From the NCBI GenBank assembly GCA_903882805.1, contig CAIRYK010000042.1, forward strand, positions 186,001 to 250,000: 64,000 bases of DNA, given 5' to 3'. Within the stretch, counting starts at the first letter, position 1; every line of letters begins with the position of its first letter. A program made the position numbers and the translations under genes. The DNA is from an uncultured Bacteroidota bacterium. Lineage in GTDB: Bacteria > Bacteroidota > Bacteroidia > Chitinophagales > Chitinophagaceae. The notes below the pieces were generated by a model, which ran no database searches, was not told the origin of the DNA, and saw nothing but the letters and a program-made list of their open reading frames with translations. Shown one piece after another: positions 1 to 8,176 of the stretch.

Positions 1-135
1 GGCGGCGACCTTACCGAGGAAATAAAAGCGACAGGCATGCAAAAAATAGTGCAGGCATGGAGCGTAAACAATATTTTCCCGGAACCGGCGTTTGAAGACA
101 AATGTGTGCTTTATGTACCCAAGTTGTTAAAGTAG
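1..135 (+). CDS. C-terminal end of an unidentified protein (partial)
   Basis: An open frame runs from base 1 to a TAG stop at 133-135 and gives the last 44 residues of a protein whose start lies before the window. The tail ends in a hydrophobic and basic stretch (YVPKLLK). The fragment is too short for me to assign a family. The next gene starts about 190 bases downstream, so this is probably the end of a separate transcription unit. The frame, the amino-acid composition and the strand shared with the next genes make it likely to be coding. Confidence 0.55.
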   Translation, partial: GGDLTEEIKATGMQKIVQAWSVNNIFPEPAFEDKCVLYVPKLLK

Positions 136-323
136 GCACAATATTTGCTATAGTATTTTTAAGTATAACAGTTTAGAGGACTGTTGGCATAAGGCCAATG
201 AAGTGATAGCGAAGATTTGTTTTTTGCGGGCAATAGCAAAAACTAATCTTCAGGCGGTAGTTGCGAATAATGTTGTATTTTTATTTATCGAACTATTTAA
301 CCACCTCAATAATAAACCTTCTT

Positions 324-1406
324 ATGTCAAAATCAATTACGCTTTCGGTAATTATCGCGGTTTGCGTTGCTGCATATTCCTGCAATAAAAGCGCAACTAA
401 TACGGCTACAAACACCCCGGCGACGCTGGAGTTGCCGCAAACCACTTACCAATATTACGAAGTACGCTACCCCGAGCGTTTTTACGATAGCCTTAACAGG
501 GTCGCTACGCTCGGCAGGGTGCTTTTTTACGATGGCCACCTTTCGCTAAACAATGCTATATCGTGCGCAAGCTGCCATAAGCAGGCGTTGGCGTTTTCAG
601 ACAATGCAGCCCTGAGCGTAGGCTACGAAGGTCGGCTCACCAAGCGCAATTCACCCGGCTTCAATGCCCTAAATCGCACTTCAAATCTGTTTTGGGACGG
701 CCGCGAAAACAATATCAATAACCTTGCTTTAAAACCCATAACCAATCATGTGGAAATGGGGATAGACGATACTGCTGTATTGCCCAGCAAACTGGCTGCC
801 CTACCCTATTACCAAGATTTGTTTGTTTCTGCTTTCGGAAAAAGCACAATCACAGCCGGCAAAATATCGCAGGCTATTGCCGTATTTCTCAATAGCATTA
901 ATGGAAATGGCAGCAGGTTGAGTAAGTACAACACTGGTCAGAAAGATGTGCTTACAGCTCAGGAACTTTACGGAATGCAGCTGTTCGATACCAAATACAA
1001 CTGTGCAGCATGCCATTCGGGCGGCGGCGGTCCATACGGCGGCATGCCCGGATTTAAAGACATAGGGCTCGATCAGACCTATAAAGACGAAGGACGCGGC
1101 GGCCTGCCAGGTATGAGCGCTGAAAAAGGTAAGTTTAAGGTGCCTAATCTGGCCAATGTAGCCCTCACAGGCCCGTATATGCACGATGGTCGCTTCAAAA
1201 CGCTTAGCGACGTACTGGACCATTACAGTGGCAATATTCAAAACAGCGACAACCTGGATACACTGCTCAAAAAGAGCAACGGCGAGCCAATGCGCATGAA
1301 CATTAGCACACAAGAAAAGCAGGCAATTATTGCTTTCTTGGGTACGCTAACTGATTACGAGATTATTACCGATCCTAAATTTTCCAATCCCTTCCAAAAG
1401 AAATAA
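324..1406 (+). CDS. Di-haem cytochrome c peroxidase family lipoprotein (CcpA/MauG type)
   Basis: 360 residues. An N-terminal lipoprotein signal ends at Cys20 (AYSC), so the protein should be anchored facing the periplasm. Two covalent haem motifs are visible, CASCH at 81-85 and CAACH at 227-231. The family sequence FWDGR lies near 123-127, and GPYMHDGRF near 283-291 holds the Met286 expected to ligate a haem. Bacterial di-haem peroxidases reduce hydrogen peroxide with electrons from small cytochromes or quinol; MauG-like relatives oxidise proteins, so the substrate is uncertain. I chose ATG 324 over an in-frame ATG at 261 because it gives a clean lipoprotein signal. The barrel-like gene starts 3 bases after the stop, which suggests co-transcription. 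Confidence 0.9.
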   Translation: MSKSITLSVIIAVCVAAYSCNKSATNTATNTPATLELPQTTYQYYEVRYPERFYDSLNRVATLGRVLFYDGHLSLNNAISCASCHKQALAFSDNAALSVGYEGRLTKRNSPGFNALNRTSNLFWDGRENNINNLALKPITNHVEMGIDDTAVLPSKLAALPYYQDLFVSAFGKSTITAGKISQAIAVFLNSINGNGSRLSKYNTGQKDVLTAQELYGMQLFDTKYNCAACHSGGGGPYGGMPGFKDIGLDQTYKDEGRGGLPGMSAEKGKFKVPNLANVALTGPYMHDGRFKTLSDVLDHYSGNIQNSDNLDTLLKKSNGEPMRMNISTQEKQAIIAFLGTLTDYEIITDPKFSNPFQKK

Positions 1407-1409
1407 TCA

Positions 1410-2108
1410 ATGAAGAAATTATTGCTGATTGCTATACTGGCTGCAGGTGGCAACTACGCCGCTTTTGCACAGACCGATACCCTGACAAAAAAGTTAACCC
1501 ATTCGGTAGGCGTGCAAATAAACGGCCTGATAAAGCAGGTTTTCAACTTCAACAATACTAATACGCCAACTGGTAATCCATACTTGCTGACCTACTCAGT
1601 AAACTCTGTTAAAAATGGCTGGGGGGGGCGCGTTGGCTTTGGGTATGTATATACCGACAACGCCAGCAATGATGGCACTACCGACTTAAAAAGCACAATC
1701 AACCAGCTACAGGTAAGAGTAGGCTTTGAGAAAGCATTTAAACTTAATGAAAAATGGAGCGCAGGCGTAGGTATAGATGGACTTGCTAATGTAAACGATG
1801 ACAAAACAACCAGCAGGGTGGTTTCTTTCGACACCATAACTACCATTACCAAAAGCGCCATAAAAAGCTATGGCTGCGGCGCTATGGGCTGGCTGCGCTA
1901 CAGCCTCACGCCACATATACAAATAGGCACTGAGGCCAGCTTGTACTATACATCTGGCAAACAAACGCAGAGCGTTGCAATAACCCGTAAAGTTTTCACT
2001 GGCGGAGGCGGAACGTTCGAAACCTCTACAGAGATGAAAACAGAGCCCACGCTCAGCAATGCACTAATTAACCTGCCGGTGGTTTTCTATCTGCTCGTAA
2101 GGTTTTAA
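1410..2108 (+). CDS. Secreted, probable outer-membrane beta-barrel protein of unknown function
   Basis: 232 residues with a Sec signal peptide ending in AAFAQ (about residue 21). The mature part is rich in alternating polar and aromatic stretches with glycines (for example GWGGRVGFGYVY), and the protein ends in Phe (LVRF). Both fit a small outer-membrane barrel. I do not recognise a named family. It begins 3 bases after the cytochrome c peroxidase gene and ends before a hairpin, so the two probably form an operon. A role alongside the peroxidase in the envelope is inferred only from position. Confidence 0.75.
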   Translation: MKKLLLIAILAAGGNYAAFAQTDTLTKKLTHSVGVQINGLIKQVFNFNNTNTPTGNPYLLTYSVNSVKNGWGGRVGFGYVYTDNASNDGTTDLKSTINQLQVRVGFEKAFKLNEKWSAGVGIDGLANVNDDKTTSRVVSFDTITTITKSAIKSYGCGAMGWLRYSLTPHIQIGTEASLYYTSGKQTQSVAITRKVFTGGGGTFETSTEMKTEPTLSNALINLPVVFYLLVRF

Positions 2109-2155
2109 TGCAGGTTTTACGCTACTCGCTCAAAAATATTGTGCAAATACTTCAC

Positions 2156-2177
2156 GACGGCCCTTTAGTGGGCCGTC
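2156..2177 (+). terminator. Hairpin after the peroxidase/barrel operon
   Basis: A perfect 8-bp stem (GACGGCCC / GGGCCGTC) closes a 6-base loop 48 bases after the barrel stop codon. The following sequence is AT-rich but has no long T run, so termination strength is uncertain. Confidence 0.55.
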
Positions 2178-2205
2178 ATTATATGCAGGTGTAAAAAAGT
2201 ATTCT

Positions 2206-2213
2206 TATTTTTG
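2206..2213 (+). promoter_or_regulatory. Bacteroidota -7 promoter element before yebC
   Basis: TATTTTTG matches TAnnTTTG exactly and lies 34 bases before the yebC start codon. I see no good TTTG-type -33 element at the usual distance. Confidence 0.45.
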
Positions 2214-2247
2214 CGCTCTGAATCTCTAAATACTATAAGTTCCATAT

Positions 2248-2958
2248 ATGGGTAGGATATTTGAAGTTAGAAAGTCATCTATGTTTGCGCGATACGACCG
2301 TATGGCCAAACAGTTTAGCCGCGTAGGCAAAGAAATTGCGATAGCTGTAAAAAAAGGCGGTCCGGAACCCGACACCAACCCTATGTTGCGCAGGGTAATG
2401 CAGAACGCAAAGTCGTTCAACATGCCTAAAGACCGCATTGAAGCGGCTATTAAAAACGCAATGGGTAAAGACACCAGCAACTACGACGAGGTGCTTTACG
2501 AGGGCTATGCGCCTCATGGCATTGCGCTAATGGTGGTAACAGCTACCGACAATACTACACGCACAGTGGCCAACGTACGCTCGCACTTCAACAAAGGCGG
2601 CGGCACGCTTGGCAATAGCGGATCTGTAGGGTTCCTGTTCAAACAAGTAGGCACCTTCAAGCTAAAACCCGAGGGCCTGAACATGGACGATATGGAACTG
2701 GAGCTGATAGACTACGGACTGGAAGAAGTAGGCGAAGACAGCGAAGGAAACATTATAGTGCGTTGCGGGTTCACCGACTTTGGCAGTATGCAGAAAGCGC
2801 TGGAAGAAAAAGGACTAACGCCCATTTCATCAGCATTAGAGTGGTTGCCGCTCAATACTATAGAAGTATCTGAAGAACAGTCGGAAGATGTGTTTAAACT
2901 GATAGAAAGACTGGAAGCCGACGACGACGTGCAGCATGTGTTTCATAACATGGGCTAA
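2248..2958 (+). CDS. YebC/PmpR family protein (translation factor or DNA-binding regulator)
   Basis: 236 residues, the usual length for the family. The N-terminal half carries the conserved region (KEIAIAVKKGGPEPDTNP, then NMPKDRIEAAIKNA), followed by the YEGYAPHGIALMV strand and RSHFNKGGGTLGNSGSV. YebC-type proteins are known as transcription regulators, and some members help the ribosome through proline-rich stretches; which applies here cannot be told from sequence. The N-terminus is the divergent MGRIFEVRKSSMFARYDRMAKQ form, as in Bacteroidota, not MAGHSKW. It has its own -7 element upstream and an intrinsic terminator downstream, so it is probably monocistronic. Translation starts at ATG 2248. 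Confidence 0.93.
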   Translation: MGRIFEVRKSSMFARYDRMAKQFSRVGKEIAIAVKKGGPEPDTNPMLRRVMQNAKSFNMPKDRIEAAIKNAMGKDTSNYDEVLYEGYAPHGIALMVVTATDNTTRTVANVRSHFNKGGGTLGNSGSVGFLFKQVGTFKLKPEGLNMDDMELELIDYGLEEVGEDSEGNIIVRCGFTDFGSMQKALEEKGLTPISSALEWLPLNTIEVSEEQSEDVFKLIERLEADDDVQHVFHNMG

Positions 2959-2993
2959 TGGTTTAGCAAGGCTCCAAATCAATATTTTAGCGG

Positions 2994-3027
2994 GCGCTTA
3001 TCTGAAAAAGATAGGCGCTTCTTTTTT
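2994..3027 (+). terminator. Intrinsic terminator after yebC
   Basis: A 10-bp stem (2994-3003 with 3009-3018, one G-T wobble) with a 5-base loop is followed by CTTTTTT. It lies 36 bases after the yebC stop. A separate 14-bp palindrome of alternating GCGAAG/CTTCGC lies at 3047-3060. Confidence 0.85.
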
Positions 3028-3099
3028 CAAATCGCATACCGTGGCGGCGAAGCGCTTCGCTCCCCTGCCCATGTCGGTAAATTAATGTAAGTTTAGCCC

Positions 3100-3852
3100 A
3101 TGAAAACAGCAAGTTCATTACCATTGCTTGTTGGCCGTAAGCCCGTGCTGGAAGCGCTGGAGCAAGGCGCCACCATAGAGAAAATATTTATGCTGCGCAC
3201 CGCCAACGGAGCCGACATAATAGCCATAAAACAAAAAGCAAGAGAACTCAATATACCCATAAGTCAGGTGCCTGTTGAAAAACTGGACTACATGACTCGT
3301 TCGCAACACCAGGGCATCGTAGCATGGACGTCGTTGCTGCAATACACAGATCTGCAAGCGGCAATATCATTTGTTGTAGAAAAGGGCGAGGTTCCGCTAT
3401 TTCTGTTGCTGGATGGCATTACCGATGTGCGCAACGTGGGCGCTATAGCGCGTAGCGCACTGTGCTGCGGAGCTCAGGGCATTATACTGCCCACATCGCA
3501 TGCTGCCTCGCTTACGGAAGAGGCTATAAAAACTTCGGCTGGCGCGTTGCGCAAAATAATGCTGTGCCGCACACCTTCTGTGCCACAGGCTATGGATGTG
3601 TTGCGCCTGAACGGCATACAAGTGCTGGGCACGCAAATGAAGGGCAGTATACCGGTTTATGAAAGCGACCTTACAATACCATCTGTAATTGTAATGGGCG
3701 CTGAAGATACCGGTATCAGCAAGGATGTATTGAAACGCGCCGACCAACTGATACGCATACCTATGGCAGCCAATTTCGATTCGCTGAATGTTTCGGTAGC
3801 GGCAGGAATGATACTGTATGAGGCCTTGCGTCAGCGAATACTCACCAAATAA
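3100..3852 (+). CDS. rlmB: 23S rRNA (guanosine-2'-O)-methyltransferase, RlmB/TrmH family (SpoU)
   Basis: 250 residues. The N-terminal substrate-binding domain (about 8-85) begins with VGRKPVLEAL and includes SQHQGIVA. The SPOUT methyltransferase domain follows with its three motifs: NVGAIARSA (112-120, motif 1), MGAEDTGIS (199-207, motif 2) and IPMAANFDSLNVSVAAG (220-236, motif 3), which build the trefoil-knot SAM site. RlmB methylates G2251 of 23S rRNA in the peptidyltransferase loop; paralogues with other rRNA or tRNA targets look similar, so the exact nucleotide is family-based. The gene stands between an intrinsic terminator and the SDR gene. TAAGTTTA just upstream is a one-mismatch -7 element. 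Confidence 0.92.
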   Translation: MKTASSLPLLVGRKPVLEALEQGATIEKIFMLRTANGADIIAIKQKARELNIPISQVPVEKLDYMTRSQHQGIVAWTSLLQYTDLQAAISFVVEKGEVPLFLLLDGITDVRNVGAIARSALCCGAQGIILPTSHAASLTEEAIKTSAGALRKIMLCRTPSVPQAMDVLRLNGIQVLGTQMKGSIPVYESDLTIPSVIVMGAEDTGISKDVLKRADQLIRIPMAANFDSLNVSVAAGMILYEALRQRILTK

Positions 3853-3935
3853 ACAGATTGCCCCGCAACCGCATTAATTTTAGTTTTTATTTGCAACATA
3901 CTTATTAACTTCGGAAGGCTTAACAAATAATCATT

Positions 3936-4757
3936 ATGCTTTTACAGGGAAAGACTGCATTTATTACTGGCGCAAGCAGGGGTATTGGCGAGGCTATTGC
4001 ATTGAGGCTGGCACGCGAAGGGGCAAATATTGTAATTGTAGCCAAATCTGAAAAAGAAGACCCAAGGCTTGGCGGCACGATACACTCCGTGGCTATGAAG
4101 GTAAATGCAGCCGGCGGACGCGGACTGGCCGTGAAATGCGACATACGCGACGAAGAACAGATTATTTCCGCAGTGCAGCAGGCCATTTCCGTGTTTGGCG
4201 GTATAGATATACTCATCAATAACGCATCGGCAATATCGCTTACCAATACCGAACAAACCGAAACCAAACGCTTCGATCTGATACATGATATCAATGTGCG
4301 CGGTACATTTTTGGTAACCAAACATTGTGTGCCTTTCTTAAAAAAAGGCGACAATCCTCATATTCTTACCCTTTCTCCGCCCATAGATATGGAGCCCAAA
4401 TGGCTATCGCCATTTGTAGGCTACACGATGAGCAAATACAACATGAGCATGATGACCATGGCATGGGCAGCCGAGTTCAGAAAATATGGCATTGCCGCAA
4501 ACTCGCTTTGGCCAGTTACTACTATAGCTACTTCTGCAGTAAAAAACCTGTTGGGCGGCGACGAACTGATGAACAAAAGCCGTAAACCGGAAATACTGGC
4601 CGATTGCGCAGCATATATACTACAGCAAAAATCGAAGGAATGCACCGGCTATTTGTTTCTCGACGAAGATGTGCTGAAAGTAGCCGGCATCACCGATCTG
4701 GAGCAATATGCGGTAACGCCCGGCGGCGAATTACAGAAAGACCTTTACGTTAGCTAA
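3936..4757 (+). CDS. Short-chain dehydrogenase/reductase, HSDL2/AtuG-like
   Basis: 273 residues with a Rossmann fold. The cofactor motif TGASRGIG lies at 11-18, NNAS at about 91-94, and the catalytic YTMSK (YxxxK) at about 166-170. The pattern KSEKEDPRLGGTI after the first beta-alpha-beta unit and the PWL/LWPVTTIAT region are typical of the HSDL2-like and citronellol dehydrogenase (AtuG-like) branch, which often lacks the usual Ser before the Tyr; here the equivalent stretch is TLSPPIDME. The substrate is unknown, possibly a branched or fatty acyl alcohol. A strong bidirectional terminator follows directly, and the next gene converges on it. Confidence 0.85.
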   Translation: MLLQGKTAFITGASRGIGEAIALRLAREGANIVIVAKSEKEDPRLGGTIHSVAMKVNAAGGRGLAVKCDIRDEEQIISAVQQAISVFGGIDILINNASAISLTNTEQTETKRFDLIHDINVRGTFLVTKHCVPFLKKGDNPHILTLSPPIDMEPKWLSPFVGYTMSKYNMSMMTMAWAAEFRKYGIAANSLWPVTTIATSAVKNLLGGDELMNKSRKPEILADCAAYILQQKSKECTGYLFLDEDVLKVAGITDLEQYAVTPGGELQKDLYVS

Positions 4758-4761
4758 TTTT

Positions 4762-4801
4762 AAAAGCCCTAAACCTGTTCGATTACGGGTTTAGGGCTTT
4801 T
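4762..4801. terminator. Bidirectional intrinsic terminator between the SDR and AI-2E family genes
   Basis: A perfect 14-bp stem (4762-4775 with 4788-4801) begins with AAAA and ends with TTTT, so each strand reads a GC-rich stem followed by T residues. It sits between two convergent stop codons. Confidence 0.9.
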
Positions 4802-4804
4802 TCT

Positions 4805-5917
4805 CTATTTTTTTACTTTTATACGTTTCGTTTTGGGCGGCGTATCATCTACGCCTATAAGTAGCCCCCATGCCTGCAGGCCTTCTACCCTGTCGCATAC
4901 CAGTTTCAACATACCTACTATAGGTATAAACAGGAACATGCCCGGAACTCCCCAAAGGCTCTGCCCTATCACTACCGCCAATATGGATATAAACGGATTC
5001 ATCTTTACACGCCCCCCAACTACGCGAGGGAATAAAACGTTGGAGTCTATAAGATGAATGATAAATAAAGACAGTCCGACCTCCAACGCAAGACTTGCCG
5101 AGCTATTGGCAAAAGTCAGCAACATACAGATAACAATAGACGAGTAAATACCAAGATAAGGTATAATATTAAGCACAGCTGCCATAACGCCAAGCAATAT
5201 TGCATACTGCACGCCAAGGAACAGTAACGTAACGCAATTGGCTATCCCTACAAGGGCCATCTCTATTAGCAACCCCTGCACATAGGCGTTGATCATTCCT
5301 TTTGTCTCCATTATCACCTCCAGCACCTTGGGCCGATGATCGTCTGAAAACAAATGCAGCACAAAGCGTCGCAATAAATTGCGGTGATAGAGTATGAAAA
5401 AAGTAAATAGGAAAATAAACACCAGCAACAGTAAAATACCTGTAACAGACACAAACACACCACTAATAGAATGCGCTACCGACCCAAGTAAACTATTTGC
5501 GCTCTCGTGTATGTACCCTTTCTGATCTACTTTGTTTATGTGAAGTTTAAAAGATAACCAATGCTGAAAATCATCAAATATTTTTGAAAAACGAGGTTTC
5601 AATTCCGGAAAATCGCTGGAAAAACTAACCATTTGTAGTGCAAGGAAATAAACAAAAGACCCCAACCCAACAATAAATATAGAGACAGATGTAATGGCTG
5701 CTGCTGCCCTGCTAAACCGCAATCTGTTCTCTAAAAACATATTGAACGGATATAGCAATATGGCCACCAGCAATGCAAAAACCAATGGTATAATAATGCC
5801 GCTTGCTGCGCGGAGTATAATAAAAATCAAAACCAGCGCAAGGAGCGTAAGCGCAAGCCGGGCATAAAAAGGAAGCCTGAGTGTACCCATAATAAATATT
5901 GTATTTGCTTTTGCCAA
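4805..5917 (-). CDS. AI-2E family transporter (PerM/TqsA superfamily) integral membrane protein
   Basis: 370 residues, a normal length for this family. Hydrophobic segments fall near 17-55, 70-95, 150-185, 225-280, 295-315 and 325-345, giving about eight membrane spans. The family region near 240-260 (LLGVMAAVLNIIPYLG) and the later VVGGRVKMNPFISILAVVIG and WGVPGMFLFIPIVGMLKLV stretches are all present. Members export small molecules such as AI-2 or act as sodium/proton antiporters, and the substrate here is unknown. An in-frame ATG ten codons in (5890) is an alternative start; the stretch before it contains promoter-like sequence (TTTG then TATTTATT), so the shorter form deserves consideration. 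Confidence 0.88.
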   Translation of the reverse strand: MAKANTIFIMGTLRLPFYARLALTLLALVLIFIILRAASGIIIPLVFALLVAILLYPFNMFLENRLRFSRAAAAITSVSIFIVGLGSFVYFLALQMVSFSSDFPELKPRFSKIFDDFQHWLSFKLHINKVDQKGYIHESANSLLGSVAHSISGVFVSVTGILLLLVFIFLFTFFILYHRNLLRRFVLHLFSDDHRPKVLEVIMETKGMINAYVQGLLIEMALVGIANCVTLLFLGVQYAILLGVMAAVLNIIPYLGIYSSIVICMLLTFANSSASLALEVGLSLFIIHLIDSNVLFPRVVGGRVKMNPFISILAVVIGQSLWGVPGMFLFIPIVGMLKLVCDRVEGLQAWGLLIGVDDTPPKTKRIKVKK

Positions 5918-5999
5918 ACCTAAATGAAATAAACCACAACAAAAAATGCGTTTGTTGGCTAAGCGCTTTAGATGCTAGAATACCTTGTAAACTGCCAAT

Positions 6000-6034
6000 A
6001 AAAAGAGGTTATTGCAGTTGTGTACAATAACCTC
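6000..6034 (-). terminator. Intrinsic terminator after the DUF5777 gene
   Basis: A 10-bp perfect stem (6005-6014 with 6025-6034) with a 10-base loop. Read on the minus strand it is followed by TTTTTATT. It lies about 50 bases downstream of the DUF5777 stop codon. Confidence 0.85.
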
Positions 6035-6087
6035 GGTATTTTATAAGTTCTATTACTAGGGGTATTAATTAAACATGTGAAGATTGA

Positions 6088-7026
6088 TTACCATTCTTTT
6101 TTCTCAGCCGATTTTCTAAATTCTTTGGGCTTCACGACAGTAAACACCCTCGAAACATTGAAGCCAAAATGAATAGCGCCCTTCTCCCATGTATCGGTTG
6201 TTTGCCCTACAAAAGTGCGCTCGGTCATACCCGGAGAGTTAGAGAACAACAATTGGAATACGTGGCCTCCTGTTTCAATATCCAGTCCCAAGGCAAGCGC
6301 ATTGTACGTGCGCTGACCGTTGAATAAAAGGTCTGTATTGTTTAATCTGTAAAAATACTCTCCAGTAAGAGCCAGTCTTTTACTCAATTTTATACGCCCG
6401 CCAACACCCACAGCAAAAGTGTTGTTTGAAAACTTCGTGCTATCTACAAGGTTGTAATGTATTAATGTAGGCATCAATTGCAGTGATATGTTGTCGTTGA
6501 GCTTTCTGGCGACAAGCAGTTGGTTAGAAAAATACATTCTATTAGTGAAATACCATTCCTGTCCTGCTGCGAGCGTTGGCGCCGTCATAGTTTGAATAGA
6601 GGTCGACCCAAAATAGGTCAGCGTAATAGGCGTACCCTGCTTTTTCTGCTTCAAGAGTCTTACCTTCATAAAACCCTCATTTTCCTTGTTGTAAGCGCTA
6701 TGGGCTAACCCTATCATCAACCAGTCTGTAACACCATAATCAAGGCCAATCTTTGTAGTGGCGTTATCCAGGCCGAGGAAGTTCTCGAGCCCCTGATCAA
6801 GCCTGCCAAACCTGTGCGATATCCTGAAGTCGAGCACACCGGCGGCAAGGTTTTGCACACTGCTGCCGTTTATTATGCGCGTAGCTTTAAAGGTAGCCGT
6901 CACTTCTTCTTTCTTTTTGGGTTTCGACCCATCTTTATCCAGCATATCCATTAGGTCGTTGCTCTGGGCAAAAGCAGCAGATACCGAGCAAGATAGCGCA
7001 ATAAGGAGCGAAGTAAATTTATTCAT
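6088..7026 (-). CDS. DUF5777 family outer-membrane beta-barrel protein
   Basis: 312 residues. A Sec signal peptide ends at AAFAQ (about residue 21), followed by a short Asp/Lys-rich segment (LMDMLDKDGSKPKKKEE) and then a barrel. Conserved family stretches include ATRIINGSSVQNL, LDFRISHRFGRL, GLDYGVTDWLMIGLAHS and AGQEWYFTNR. DUF5777 proteins are Bacteroidota barrels of unknown function that are commonly encoded near YceI proteins and small cytochrome-like lipoproteins, as here. An exact -7 element lies 21 bases upstream, and a hairpin separates the gene from yceI, so it is probably transcribed from its own promoter while belonging to the same functional cluster. The C-terminus is KKEW. Confidence 0.85.
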   Translation of the reverse strand: MNKFTSLLIALSCSVSAAFAQSNDLMDMLDKDGSKPKKKEEVTATFKATRIINGSSVQNLAAGVLDFRISHRFGRLDQGLENFLGLDNATTKIGLDYGVTDWLMIGLAHSAYNKENEGFMKVRLLKQKKQGTPITLTYFGSTSIQTMTAPTLAAGQEWYFTNRMYFSNQLLVARKLNDNISLQLMPTLIHYNLVDSTKFSNNTFAVGVGGRIKLSKRLALTGEYFYRLNNTDLLFNGQRTYNALALGLDIETGGHVFQLLFSNSPGMTERTFVGQTTDTWEKGAIHFGFNVSRVFTVVKPKEFRKSAEKKEW

Positions 7027-7046
7027 ACTTAGGTTTTCTAAAAAAA

Positions 7047-7054
7047 CAAAGGTA
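7047..7054 (-). promoter_or_regulatory. -7 promoter element before the DUF5777 gene
   Basis: On the minus strand the sequence reads TACCTTTG, an exact TAnnTTTG match, 21 bases before the start codon. The expected leader is under 20 bases. Confidence 0.55.
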
Positions 7055-7064
7055 ACAAAATGAA

Positions 7065-7091
7065 GGAGCAGCGCCTCGTATGCGCTGCTCC
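7065..7091 (-). terminator. Strong hairpin between yceI and the DUF5777 gene
   Basis: A perfect 10-bp GC-rich stem (GGAGCAGCGC / GCGCTGCTCC) with a 7-base loop starts 9 bases past the YceI stop. The minus strand continues TTCATTTTG, a weak T-rich tail, so it may terminate partly or protect the 3' end. Confidence 0.65.
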
Positions 7092-7099
7092 GGTATGAT

Positions 7100-7654
7100 T
7101 TATTTTTGTGTCAGATTACTCTCCAGCGTTATGGTGGCCACTTTATTTATTTTGTCGGCCACTACTCCGGGTATCGCAATTTTATAGTCGGCAAGGGTTA
7201 CCGGGAATTTTGCTTTCAATGTGTAGCTGTTTCCTTTTACCGTTATTGTACCCGGTACACTTACATCATTGGTTACACCATGTATGGTTAGTTTGCCGCC
7301 TACTTTCGCATTATATGTACCATCCTTTGTAAAATTCACATCTGCCATATTTGCTATTGCGCCTTTAAACTCTGCTTTAGGAAACTTATCGCTCTCCATA
7401 TAGTTTTCGTTAAAATGCTCCTGCATCAACGCTCTTTCAAATTTGAAGCTCTTTACAAGTACCTGAAATACGAGGTCGCCTGTTTTTGTATCTACAATGT
7501 TGGCTACTTCATTGTTTATCGCGTCTATTTTCTCCGGCGAGCTAGCTGCTGTAGCTGTAAAAGAGATTTTCGCAGTGCGCGTCATTACTTTTTGTGCAAA
7601 ACCTGTGTTTGCGCCTATCGTCAGTATGCTCAGGGCTATGATAAACTTTTTCAT
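7100..7654 (-). CDS. YceI family periplasmic lipid-binding protein
   Basis: 184 residues with a signal peptide (to about GFAQ, residue 20) and a YceI-like lipocalin beta-barrel. Recognisable family strands are TAKISFTATA, VLVKSFKFERALMQEHFNENYMESDKFPKAEFKG (AEFKG is typical), GKLTIHGVTNDVSVPG and YTLKAKFPVTLADYKI. YceI proteins bind isoprenoid-type lipids, such as quinone precursors, in the periplasm. The gene lies 51 bases after the cytochrome-like lipoprotein gene and ends in a hairpin. With the OB-fold protein and that lipoprotein it probably forms one transcript driven from the promoter at 8594-8601. Confidence 0.93.
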   Translation of the reverse strand: MKKFIIALSILTIGANTGFAQKVMTRTAKISFTATAASSPEKIDAINNEVANIVDTKTGDLVFQVLVKSFKFERALMQEHFNENYMESDKFPKAEFKGAIANMADVNFTKDGTYNAKVGGKLTIHGVTNDVSVPGTITVKGNSYTLKAKFPVTLADYKIAIPGVVADKINKVATITLESNLTQK

Positions 7655-7705
7655 TTTTTCTGTTTGTGATAATTAAATAATAATGTTCAAAAATCGCTCG
7701 ATCGG

Positions 7706-8092
7706 TTAATTATTGAGCGCGCCAAGGTTAACCCACCTTGTTATTTTATTTATGTTGCAATCCGACAGCTTTGTTGAATTTTTAGGCATAGCGCTGTGGC
7801 CCGTTGATGGCGTTCCATTGATGTCGTTTAGCAACAGGTCTACATTAGCAACGTCTTTCAAACCTGCGTATGTCGAAAAATCATAGCCGCTGGTACTACC
7901 CGACGAATGACAACTGGAACCTGTATTGCAATAGGTTGTAATGATAGGCAATACATCTGTGCTATAGGTTATTGCTGTAGTATCGCAGGTAGTGATAGAT
8001 GGCGTAGGGTACAATTTGTCCGATTTATCGTTGTAACACCCTGCAAAAACCAATGCCAATCCCGCTAAAATTGTGATCTTCTTCATATTCAT
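7706..8092 (-). CDS. Small cytochrome-like lipoprotein of the DUF5777/YceI cluster
   Basis: 128 residues. A lipoprotein signal ends at VFAGC (Cys about 19). After a short linker comes YSTDVLPIITTYCNTGSSCHSSG, which resembles the YSxDIxPIFxxxC..CH start of Bacteroidota c-type cytochrome-like domains; here five residues separate the cysteine from the CH pair, so it is not a CXXCH motif and haem attachment is doubtful. SAMPKNSTKLSDCNINKITRWVNLGALNN is also typical of such domains (the MP and the final helix with W). The start could be ATG 8092 or ATG 8086. The spacing of 84 and 51 bases to its neighbours and the shared strand suggest an operon. Confidence 0.75.
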   Translation of the reverse strand: MNMKKITILAGLALVFAGCYNDKSDKLYPTPSITTCDTTAITYSTDVLPIITTYCNTGSSCHSSGSTSGYDFSTYAGLKDVANVDLLLNDINGTPSTGHSAMPKNSTKLSDCNINKITRWVNLGALNN

Positions 8093-8176
8093 TCCAAATT
8101 TTCTATTTTATGCTACTCCCGGGCCTTGCCAATTGCATTACACCCGAAAACAGGCTATTAATAATATCAATGGGCG

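Noticed and set aside
801-1313. 170-codon antisense open frame inside the cytochrome c peroxidase gene
   Set aside because: Antisense shadow of a gene with clear haem motifs.
3047-3060. 14-bp palindrome of GCGAAG/CTTCGC between yebC and rlmB
   Set aside because: Single copy and short; too little to call an operator or repeat.
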